A stretch of 7,331 bases of DNA, taken from Ruminococcus sp. UBA7477 (GTDB taxonomy: Bacteria > Bacillota > Clostridia > Oscillospirales > Ruminococcaceae). This document shows, piece by piece, positions 1-5,555 of this stretch. The notes beneath the pieces are model-generated. The model saw nothing but the letters and a program-made list of their open reading frames with translations, was not told where the DNA came from and searched no databases. The DNA lies in assembly GCA_002479715.1 (NCBI GenBank), contig DLOT01000078.1:11874-19204 (forward strand). The letters run 5' to 3'. A program made the translations under genes and the position numbers. Positions within the stretch are counted from its first letter, which is position 1. Each line of letters begins with the position of its first letter.

Positions 1-3
1 CCT

Positions 4-597
4 TTATTTGAAGGCGTCTTTCCCGAATATCTCCATAACATCGTCATAAAGCTTTTTCAGCTCGTCATAATGCTCGTCATACATGAGCTTACTTCCGGAT
101 ATAAAATTCATATCCTTGTCTATAACGATGTGATAGTATTCCGAGCTTGAAGATATATAATATCCGTCCTTGTATTCTTCTTCCACCCCTGTGTAATCAT
201 CAACACGGAACAAATAATCGCCTTCTCCGAAAGGCCTCGCACAATAGCTGAAATAATAGGTATAATCGGTCATGCTTTCTGCCACATGGTTTTCAAGGTC
301 TAAGTATGTCAGATGTCCCGTCAGGACCTGAATGTCTGAAAAGAACTCCAGGAATTTCGGCTCGGAAATCACATAACCGATCATATCTTCCTCATTGTGA
401 TAGTCATAATAATAACATCTCAATTCCTTATCCTCTCTGACTGTGAACCCGTACTTTTCAACGTTCTGAAGCATCGGCTTTACCTTGGTATTGTAATAAA
501 CGACCCATATTATAGAGGCGATGATAAACGCTGTGACCGCCAGCACTAATAATACGATTATGATCTTCAGCTTTTTCGATTTTATTTTCTTCAGCAT
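4..597 (-). CDS. Membrane-anchored protein of unknown function
   Basis: I do not recognise a family for this 197-residue protein. Residues 1-10 are lysine-rich (MLKKIKSKKL). Residues 11-34 form one strongly hydrophobic segment (IIIVLLVLAVTAFIIASIIWVV). This predicts a single N-terminal membrane anchor, N-in, with residues 35-197 outside the cell. The outer domain is acidic and very rich in tyrosine (for example CYYYDYHNEED near 61-71 and SSSSEYYHIVIDKD near 149-162), with only two cysteines (61 and 119), and probably folds as a small alpha/beta domain. There is no lipobox or recognisable catalytic motif. The start ATG follows a modest GGAAAG site by 4 nt and lies 17 nt after the stop of the secreted-protein gene upstream. 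The two are therefore almost certainly co-transcribed, and this protein could be a partner, receptor or immunity-like factor for the secreted one; that role is inference. The gene is complete, its stop codon being at positions 4-6. Confidence 0.8.
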   Translation of the reverse strand: MLKKIKSKKLKIIIVLLVLAVTAFIIASIIWVVYYNTKVKPMLQNVEKYGFTVREDKELRCYYYDYHNEEDMIGYVISEPKFLEFFSDIQVLTGHLTYLDLENHVAESMTDYTYYFSYCARPFGEGDYLFRVDDYTGVEEEYKDGYYISSSSEYYHIVIDKDMNFISGSKLMYDEHYDELKKLYDDVMEIFGKDAFK

Positions 598-614
598 GAT
601 TCTTTCCGCGCCCT

Positions 615-1058
615 TTAGTTTACATAATAACCCGCAGAGAAGCTTGCCCAGCCTTTATCGCCGTTGCCGCCTGCAAGAGTTGCCCAACCGGTGGTCGCAG
701 CAACCCCTCTGGAGCAGTCCGGTGAGGCGTCCGATTCCTTGTCAGTAGATATTGCAGCATAATGATCAAAAACATTGGATTGAACCTGACATCTTACATC
801 GTCGTCGCCGAATATATCGTAACCCTCCGCACCGTAAATGATTCCGGCGTAAGTACTTTCGCCTCTTACATTAACATACGATTCCTTTAATACAACCCAC
901 TTTTTGTCGTCCTTTCTCAAATCAGAATTAGTTCTACAGTTGCTTACAACCTCACTATCTGTTCTAAGTTCTGTTGCCGAAGCATTGATACAATTGGTCA
1001 TAGCCAAAGCTCCCGCCATCAATACTGCCGTAAATGCTCTTAAAACTTTCTTTTTCAT
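615..1058 (-). CDS. Small secreted protein, distantly lactococcin 972-like (tentative)
   Basis: This 147-residue protein starts with a clear Sec signal peptide: basic MKKKVLR, a hydrophobic core at about 8-21, and an A-S-A site giving probable cleavage after residue 28. The mature part is about 119 residues. It is rich in Gly, Ser and Asp, with three cysteines (41, 90, 115) and a C-terminal stretch containing GWATLAGGNGDKGWASF and ending GYYVN. C23 has no proper lipobox, so I call it secreted rather than a lipoprotein. The pattern from H99 to the end (H-x-A, then G-W-A, then ASF followed by a tyrosine pair) loosely recalls lactococcin 972-type bacteriocins. However, those precursors are usually shorter, and this one has about 60 extra residues before that part. 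A secreted cell-surface or signalling protein is equally possible. The ATG has a GAAAGAGG site 7 nt upstream. The gene is first of a two-gene unit with the membrane protein 17 nt downstream. Confidence 0.82.
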   Translation of the reverse strand: MKKKVLRAFTAVLMAGALAMTNCINASATELRTDSEVVSNCRTNSDLRKDDKKWVVLKESYVNVRGESTYAGIIYGAEGYDIFGDDDVRCQVQSNVFDHYAAISTDKESDASPDCSRGVAATTGWATLAGGNGDKGWASFSAGYYVN

Positions 1059-1262
1059 AATACTACCTCTTTCTTAAATTTTTATTCGCATGATCAAATG
1101 GTTGCCACTTCAACCTCCTGCACAATAACAGAAAATATGCCGTGCTTATATCCCCGCTATTTTCCATAACGCCCAATCAGCAAATATTCCCTCATCAAAG
1201 CAAAGATTTTGATATTATGGCCAGTAGATCAAAGAAATTAAAGCCAATAAAAACACTATCTT
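1059..1262 (-). other. Long (~200 nt) 5' leader of the secreted-protein gene
   Basis: If transcription starts about 7 nt beyond the -10 box of the 1269-1297 promoter, the mRNA has roughly 200 untranslated bases before the ATG at 1058. Several small reading frames lie in it. One, at 1157-1195, has 12 codons and no evident ribosome site. Another, at 1063-1167, has 34 codons, begins MENSGDISTAYF and has a weak ribosome site; its stop overlaps the approach to the main gene. No riboswitch class that I know is recognisable, and I see no intrinsic terminator hairpin with a T-run. Leader status rests on the promoter call, so it is inference. Confidence 0.4.
1094..1119 (-). promoter_or_regulatory. Consensus Shine-Dalgarno with a 4-codon GTG mini-ORF inside the leader
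   Basis: On the minus strand AGGAGG (1119-1114) is followed after 5 nt by GTG-GCA-ACC-ATT-TGA (1108-1094). This ribosome site is better than the one used by the annotated gene 35 nt further on. Bases GGTTG and CAACC (1115-1111 and 1104-1100) form a 5-bp hairpin that would partly sequester the GG of the site. It could be a ribosome stand-by or translational control site, or chance; there is no direct proof of translation. Confidence 0.3.
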
Positions 1263-1268
1263 TTTACC

Positions 1269-1297
1269 AGTATATCACGCGTTTATCCTAAAGTCAA
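1269..1297 (-). promoter_or_regulatory. Sigma-A promoter for the secreted/membrane protein pair
   Basis: On the minus strand TTGACT (1297-1292) and TATACT (1274-1269) are separated by exactly 17 bp. This is a near-consensus housekeeping promoter. Predicted transcription start is near 1262, reading toward the 615-1058 and 4-597 genes. It lies about 110 bp from, and points away from, the plus-strand promoter at 1386-1414. Confidence 0.65.
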
Positions 1298-1385
1298 GCA
1301 TTTGTGGAAATTGTGATAATTTTCGATTTGCTCCGTTTATATCTCAAAATGCACATATTGTTCTGATTTTTTGTCAAAAAAGAGC

Positions 1386-1414
1386 TTGCCAAACGGATCA
1401 TTTTGTGCTATACT
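1386..1414 (+). promoter_or_regulatory. Upstream sigma-A promoter with extended -10, toward the tRNA genes
   Basis: TTGCCA (1386-1391) and TATACT (1409-1414) are spaced 17 bp, and TG at 1406-1407 gives an extended -10. Start would be near 1421, about 145 nt before the first tRNA. It may be a second, upstream tRNA promoter or make a short RNA of its own. The T-run at 1492-1500 is not preceded by a convincing GC-rich hairpin, so an intrinsic terminator for a separate RNA is not supported. Confidence 0.5.
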
Positions 1415-1488
1415 GGTAAAGGTATATCGTCCTCGCCGCTATTACAACGGCTTTTCTCGCCTGAAACAGAGCCGCCCAACGGATAAAT

Positions 1489-1518
1489 GCATTTTTTTTT
1501 GAAAATCCAAAAAAATGC
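1489..1518. repeat. A/T dyad abutting the tRNA promoter -35 box
   Basis: GCATTTTTTT (1489-1498) and AAAAAAATGC (1509-1518) are perfect 10-bp inverted arms with a 10-bp centre, ending directly against the TTGACA at 1519. The A/T tracts would act naturally as an UP-element or bent DNA for a strong stable-RNA promoter. A regulatory operator or weak hairpin cannot be excluded. Confidence 0.4.
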
Positions 1519-1547
1519 TTGACAAACCGAAAAGAGCGTGTTATAAT
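1519..1547 (+). promoter_or_regulatory. Perfect-consensus sigma-A promoter of the tRNA operon
   Basis: TTGACA (1519-1524) and TATAAT (1542-1547) are separated by 17 bp, the ideal housekeeping promoter, with A/T tracts upstream. Transcription should begin at about 1554, some 10 nt before the mature tRNA-Thr 5' end. No GC-rich discriminator is obvious. Read-through past the second tRNA could also supply typA. Confidence 0.9.
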
Positions 1548-1564
1548 ATATCTTGCTTGTTCAA

Positions 1565-1640
1565 GCTGGTGTAGCTCAGTTGGTAGAGCAGCTGATTTGT
1601 AATCAGCAGGTCGGGGGTTCGAGTCCGTCCACCAGCTCCA
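1565..1640 (+). tRNA. tRNA-Thr (anticodon TGT)
   Basis: This is a complete 76-nt cloverleaf with encoded CCA. The acceptor stem GCTGGTG pairs fully with CACCAGC (1630-1636), followed by discriminator T and CCA. The D-stem is GCTC/GAGC, and the anticodon stem is GCTGA/TCAGC with loop TTTGTAA, giving anticodon TGT at 1598-1600. The variable loop is 5 nt, and the T-loop TTCGAGT is normal. Oddity: the T-stem 1613-1617 against 1625-1629 contains a G.G mismatch (1615 with 1627, positions 51-63) next to a G.T wobble, which is unusually weak. It is the first gene of the tandem tRNA unit. Confidence 0.95.
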
Positions 1641-1688
1641 CCGTTTTCCCAGCCTTTCGGCTTTGGTTTTCCAGCTTCAGCTTCTTAT

Positions 1689-1774
1689 GGGAGAGTTCCC
1701 GAGTGGCCAAAGGGGGCAGACTGTAAATCTGTTGCTTTTCAGCTTCGATGGTCCGAATCCATCCTCTCCCACCA
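1689..1774 (+). tRNA. tRNA-Tyr (anticodon GTA)
   Basis: This is an 86-nt class II tRNA with a long variable arm and encoded CCA. Acceptor GGGAGAG pairs with CTCTCCC (1764-1770), with discriminator A. The D-arm TTCCCGAGTGGCCAAAGGG is the usual bacterial Tyr form. The anticodon stem GCAGA/TCTGT encloses loop CTGTAAA, with anticodon GTA at 1723-1725. The T-stem GATGG/CCATC is perfect. Oddity: the T-loop reads TCCGAAT instead of TTCGAAT, so the near-invariant U55 is C (1753). A22 (1711) is present, the base methylated by TrmK, whose gene is also in this window. It follows tRNA-Thr after a 48-nt spacer holding a small AGCC/GGCT hairpin (1651-1662). Confidence 0.95.
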
Positions 1775-1779
1775 TAAAA

Positions 1780-1811
1780 GCGCCTCCGAAATATCGGGGG
1801 CGCATTTGCTT
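1780..1811 (+). terminator. Hairpin after the tRNA operon, probable (leaky) terminator
   Basis: GCGCCTCCG (1780-1788) and CGGGGGCGC (1795-1803) form a 9-bp stem with one T.G wobble and a 6-nt loop. The wobble would be a mismatch on the other strand, so the plus strand is favoured. The following ATTTGCTT is a poor T-run, so termination may be partial, allowing read-through into typA 64 nt later. Confidence 0.55.
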
Positions 1812-1874
1812 GTAATTTTGTCCAAACGGGCATACTAAATAACGGTAAAGACATATTTAAACGGAGGAATACCG

Positions 1875-3695
1875 ATGATTAGGGAAGATTTAAGAAACAT
1901 AGCAATAATAGCGCACGTTGACCACGGTAAAACAACGCTTGTTGACCAGATGCTCAAACAGAGCGGCACCTTCCGCGACAATCAGGAAGTCGATGAGAGA
2001 GTTATGGACTCGGGCGATATTGAGCGTGAAAGAGGTATTACAATCCTCGCTAAGAACACTTCTATAGTATACAAAGACGTTAAGATCAATGTTATCGACA
2101 CTCCCGGCCATGCCGATTTCGGCGGCGAGGTCGAGCGTATCCTTAAAATGGTAAACGGCGTTATTCTTCTTGTAGACGCAGCCGAGGGTCCTATGCCGCA
2201 GACCAGATTTGTTTTGCAGCGCGCCCTTGAAATGGGTCACAGGGTAATTATCGTTATCAACAAAATAGACAGACCCGATTCGCGTCTGAACGAAGTCGGC
2301 GATGAGGTTTTGGAGCTTCTGATGGACTTGGACGCCACCGACGAGCAGCTTGACAGCCCGATACTTTACTGTTCGGGCAGAGATGGCACCGCCTCTCGGA
2401 CACCCAATTTCATGGGTGAGGATCTGACACCTCTGTTCGACGAGATCCTGTCATATATCCCGGCGCCCGAGGTCGACACCGAAGGCCCGATGCAGATGCT
2501 TGTTTCCTGCATCGACTATAACGACTATGTTGGAAGGATCGCCGTCGGAAGAGTTGAACGCGGCGTTATCTCCGTCAACCAGGAGGTAACTATCGGCGAC
2601 TATCACGAAACTAAAAAGCCATACCGCGGCAAGATCGTAACGATATATCAGATCCAAGGCTTGAAACGCGTTCCCGTCGAAAAGGCGACAGCAGGCGATA
2701 TCATCTGCATAAGCGGCATCGAGGGCATAACGATAGGCGACACGATCTGCGAGTTCGGAAAGTTCGAGCCTCTCCCCTTTGTCAAGATCAGCGAACCGAC
2801 CGTTGAAATGACCTTCAGCGTAAACGATTCTCCGTTTGCAGGCAGAGAAGGTAAGTTTGTTACCTCCCGTCAGCTTCGTGATAGGCTTTTCAAAGAGCTT
2901 TTGCGTGACGTTTCTCTGCGTGTTTCGGAAACCGACACGACCGACAGCTTCAAGGTCGCCGGCAGAGGTGAAATGCATCTCTCTATACTCATTGAAACCA
3001 TGCGCCGAGAAGGCTATGAAATGGGCGTTTCAACGCCGAGAGTTCTGCTCAAAGAGGTCGAGGGCAAGCTTTGCGAGCCTATTGAGCGCCTTGTCATCGA
3101 CGTTCCCGAGGGCTGTGTCGGCTCTGTTATGGAGAAACTCGGCACAAGAAAAGCCGAGATGACTCAGATGACTCCTGTCGGCAACAGAATGAGGCTTGAA
3201 TTTCTTATTCCTTCAAGAGGTCTTTTCGGCTACAGAAGCGAGTTTTTGACGGATACCAAGGGTGAGGGCATCATGAGCTCGGTTTTTGCCAAGTACGAAC
3301 CTTATAAGGGCGATATCCCGAGAAGAAAAACCGGCTCGCTTGTCGCCTTTGAAACCGGAGATGCAATTACTTACGGTCTGTATAACGCGCAGGAGCGCGG
3401 CGAACTGTTTATCGGCGCCGGTGTTCCCGTGTATGAGGGCATGATCGTCGGCGAATCTCCCAAGGTCGAGGATCTTGTTGTCAACGTCTGCAAGAAAAAA
3501 CATCTTACCAACACCAGAGCAAGCGGAAGCGACGATGCTCTGAGGCTTATCCCCCCCAGAATACTCTCACTGGAAGACTGCCTTGAGTTTTTGGCAGATG
3601 ATGAGCTTTTAGAGGTCACACCAAAGTCGCTCAGAATAAGAAAGCGCACCCTTTCCAACACTCTCCGTGCCAAAGAGCGGGCTAAGCTGCAATAA
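1875..3695 (+). CDS. typA: Ribosome-associated translational GTPase TypA/BipA
   Basis: This is a full-length (606 residues) member of the EF-G-like TypA/BipA family, which binds 70S ribosomes, helps 50S assembly, and matters in cold and other stress. The GTPase domain covers about 1-200. It shows the P-loop AHVDHGKT (13-20), switch I RGIT (53-56), DTPGH with the catalytic histidine H79 (75-79), NKID (129-132), and SGRDG (167-171) as G5. Domain II (about 205-300), an EF-G III-like part (about 305-385, with VAGRGEMHLS at 361-370) and a domain V-like part (about 395-480) follow. The BipA-specific C-terminal domain has the hallmark stretch from N537 to P561 (KKKHLTNTRAS, then SGSDDALRLIPP), a ribosome-contact region. 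The ATG has GGAGG 7 nt upstream (1863-1867). No clear promoter of its own is seen between the tRNAs and the start; CATACT at 1831-1836 is a weak -10 candidate. All key residues are intact. Confidence 0.98.
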   Translation: MIREDLRNIAIIAHVDHGKTTLVDQMLKQSGTFRDNQEVDERVMDSGDIERERGITILAKNTSIVYKDVKINVIDTPGHADFGGEVERILKMVNGVILLVDAAEGPMPQTRFVLQRALEMGHRVIIVINKIDRPDSRLNEVGDEVLELLMDLDATDEQLDSPILYCSGRDGTASRTPNFMGEDLTPLFDEILSYIPAPEVDTEGPMQMLVSCIDYNDYVGRIAVGRVERGVISVNQEVTIGDYHETKKPYRGKIVTIYQIQGLKRVPVEKATAGDIICISGIEGITIGDTICEFGKFEPLPFVKISEPTVEMTFSVNDSPFAGREGKFVTSRQLRDRLFKELLRDVSLRVSETDTTDSFKVAGRGEMHLSILIETMRREGYEMGVSTPRVLLKEVEGKLCEPIERLVIDVPEGCVGSVMEKLGTRKAEMTQMTPVGNRMRLEFLIPSRGLFGYRSEFLTDTKGEGIMSSVFAKYEPYKGDIPRRKTGSLVAFETGDAITYGLYNAQERGELFIGAGVPVYEGMIVGESPKVEDLVVNVCKKKHLTNTRASGSDDALRLIPPRILSLEDCLEFLADDELLEVTPKSLRIRKRTLSNTLRAKERAKLQ

Positions 3696-3708
3696 AAAGC
3701 AAAAACCA

Positions 3709-3747
3709 ACGGACGAGCCGAAATTCATCGGTTCGTCCGTTTTTGTT
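3709..3747 (+). terminator. Intrinsic terminator of typA in the convergent gap
   Basis: Bases 3709-3721 pair with 3728-3740 in a 13-bp stem with a 6-nt loop, followed by TTTTTGTT. The single G.T wobble (3717 with 3732) becomes C.A on the minus strand, so the hairpin favours plus-strand transcripts. The A-run at 3701-3705 could still let it work, less well, for rqcH transcripts arriving from the other side. Confidence 0.88.
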
Positions 3748-3796
3748 ACATGGGAATATTTCATTCTTCCCGCATTTTCAGAAAGCTCTTTGCCTG

Positions 3797-5551
3797 TTAT
3801 TTACGGGCTTTTAGACGCAAAATCTCTTCCTCGTCAGGCGTGACATACAGCGTCTTGTTATTTGTGAAAACAACCATTCCGGGCCTTGCCCCCGAAGGCT
3901 TGCGGACATTCTTAACAAATGTATAGTCCACAGGGACCTGAGAAGAGCCCTTCGCCTTTGAATGATATGCCGCCAGCCTTGCAGCCAAAGCGATCGTTTC
4001 ATCGTCAGGATTTTTTCCCTTGCATGAGATGATAACGTGCGAGCCTGCAATATTGTGCGTGTGAAGCCAGATATCGCTTTTTTCACTGTCCTTAGTCGTC
4101 AGCTTGTCGTTCTGGCGATTGTTTCTGCCGACATATATGTCAAAGCCTGTATCCGAAACAAAGTGAAGCGGCTTAAATGCGCCGACTGCCTTGCCCTTAT
4201 TCTTTCTGCGGATATAACCCTCCTGAGAAAGCTCCTCGCGCAGCGCCTCTATCTCGTCCTCATCCGAGGCTCTCGTCAGCGAGTCAAAAACACTGTCGAT
4301 GTATTCAAGCTCCCTCTCGCCGTCTGCAATGAGAGCAGTCAGTTTTTTCTCTGCGGTATCAGCCTTGCGGTATTCGGCATAATACCTCTGAGCATTCTGT
4401 GCAGGGGTAAGTCCGGCATCCAATGTGACCTCGACCTTGGGACAATCCTCAAGATAATAGTTATCCAGCAAAGCTGAGGTCTGCCCCTTTTGCAGACAAT
4501 AGAGATTTGCCATGATCAGATCTCCGCAAAGCTTCAAACGATCTCTTTGAGCGCATTCCGCAAGCTCCTGCCGCTGATTTGCAACACGCCGTGAAATGCG
4601 GTCTGTCAGATTTGAAATAAGCTTGAAAAGGTCTGCGGCCTTCTGTCTGCGCCTTGAATCGGCATCCCGGCTGACATAAAACATATCCAGCGTTTCGCAG
4701 GCTGATCTCTGGGGACAGCTTATCATCAGGCTGCCATACTGTGAGATATCAGTAAAGCAAAAATCCTTCAGAATGCCCTCGCGCGTCTTAATGACCGTAA
4801 AGTTATTCCTGCCCTCGCTTATTTCGCCGGCTGTTTTCTTGAGATAAAAGCAAAGCCTGTCCATATCGTCTTCAGTCAGCTCTCCGCACCTGCGCTCCTC
4901 TCCCCTGCCGCAAAAGCTTTCTGCCTCTCTGGCAAACAGCGGCGAAGTGCCCTCAAAAGCGGACACAATGCCCTTGGCAAGCGGCTTCCCCTTGTTTTTG
5001 GCAAGGATCTGTTCTAGCCTTACGCGGTCAAAGCCGAAGATACTCAGCCTTTCGGGTCTGGGCGGAGCTTTGTAGACCATTCCCGGCAGAACAGGCCGAA
5101 CGCTTGATACATCAGGCGTTACACGCTTTATACAGTCGACGATCTTCCCGTCGCCGCCGATTAAAACAATATTTGAACAGCGTCCCATTATCTCACAGGC
5201 GAGCGTAAGCCTGCATGGGTCGCCAAGCTCATTTACACACTCAAATACAAAATAGAGTATTCTCTCAAAGCCGTCCTGTCTGATCTCGGCAAGTCTGCCC
5301 GAAACTAGCCTCTTCCGCATCAGCATACAAAACATCGGCGGCGTTTTGGGGTTCTCGATCTGCGCCTCGGTGATATGAACTCTTGCGTCGCCTGCGGAGG
5401 AATTCATCAGCAGCTTATAGCTGCCCTCCTTGGTTCGTATCGACAAAATAAGCTCGTCGCGGGCAGGCTGATAAACCTTATCCACCCTTCCCCCGACAAG
5501 CAAAAGCAATTCTTTTTTTACAGTTTGTAGAAAAATCCCGTCAAGTGCCAT
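3797..5551 (-). CDS. rqcH: Ribosome quality control protein RqcH (NFACT family, Rqc2 homologue)
   Basis: This 584-residue protein is the bacterial Rqc2/NEMF homologue. In B. subtilis the family binds stalled 50S subunits carrying peptidyl-tRNA and recruits tRNA-Ala to add C-terminal alanine tails that mark the peptide for degradation. Older annotation is fibronectin-binding protein FbpA. The NFACT-N domain (about 1-170) opens MALDG, with D4 at the conserved Asp, and has PPMFCMLMRK at 71-80 and EIMGRCSN at 120-127. A helix-hairpin-helix region lies near 175-215 and two coiled-coil arms at about 290-345 and 390-445. NFACT-R (about 452-565) has VGRNNRQNDKLT (474-485) and DIWLHTHNIAGSH (493-505). 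Oddity: the DR pair that B. subtilis RqcH uses in tRNA-Ala handling (D97/R98) reads E96-R97 here. Length is normal. The ATG starts 4 nt after the preceding stop, with GAGG inside the end of the Nif3-family gene, indicating translational coupling. Confidence 0.96.
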   Translation of the reverse strand: MALDGIFLQTVKKELLLLVGGRVDKVYQPARDELILSIRTKEGSYKLLMNSSAGDARVHITEAQIENPKTPPMFCMLMRKRLVSGRLAEIRQDGFERILYFVFECVNELGDPCRLTLACEIMGRCSNIVLIGGDGKIVDCIKRVTPDVSSVRPVLPGMVYKAPPRPERLSIFGFDRVRLEQILAKNKGKPLAKGIVSAFEGTSPLFAREAESFCGRGEERRCGELTEDDMDRLCFYLKKTAGEISEGRNNFTVIKTREGILKDFCFTDISQYGSLMISCPQRSACETLDMFYVSRDADSRRRQKAADLFKLISNLTDRISRRVANQRQELAECAQRDRLKLCGDLIMANLYCLQKGQTSALLDNYYLEDCPKVEVTLDAGLTPAQNAQRYYAEYRKADTAEKKLTALIADGERELEYIDSVFDSLTRASDEDEIEALREELSQEGYIRRKNKGKAVGAFKPLHFVSDTGFDIYVGRNNRQNDKLTTKDSEKSDIWLHTHNIAGSHVIISCKGKNPDDETIALAARLAAYHSKAKGSSQVPVDYTFVKNVRKPSGARPGMVVFTNNKTLYVTPDEEEILRLKARK

Positions 5552-5555
5552 AAGG

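Larger units (their letters stand above)
1263..1420. repeat. Inverted 16-bp element shared by the two divergent promoters
   Basis: GTGCTATACTGGTAAA (plus strand, 1405-1420) matches GTGATATACTGGTAAA (minus strand, 1278-1263) at 15 of 16 positions, so the arms are in inverted orientation about 126 bp apart. Each arm covers the -10 box and the first transcribed bases of its promoter. The TATACT part is expected of promoters; the shared GTG before it and GGTAAA after it are not. It may be a shared operator or start-region element. Confidence 0.5.

Noticed and set aside
1303..1311. TGTGGAAAT, similar to a DnaA box (TGTGGATAA)
   Set aside because: Only 7 of 9 bases match, it is a single copy, and there is no origin-like context.
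1372..1377. Perfect minus-strand TTGACA, possible second promoter for the secreted-protein gene
   Set aside because: At 16-18 bp spacing there is no acceptable -10; the sequence there reads GTGCAT or TGCATT.
1421..1500. Possible small RNA ending in the T9 run at 1492-1500
   Set aside because: No stable GC hairpin directly precedes the T-run; only weak 3-4 bp stems are present. Kept as an open question rather than a feature.
1603..1854. 83-codon minus-strand reading frame with residues like GWIRTIEAEKQQIYSLPP
   Set aside because: It is the antisense of the two tRNA genes. Such translations are a well-known class of spurious database proteins, and it has no ribosome site.
2451..2978. 175-codon minus-strand open frame inside typA
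   Set aside because: It lies antisense to conserved TypA domains II and III, with no recognisable motif of its own.
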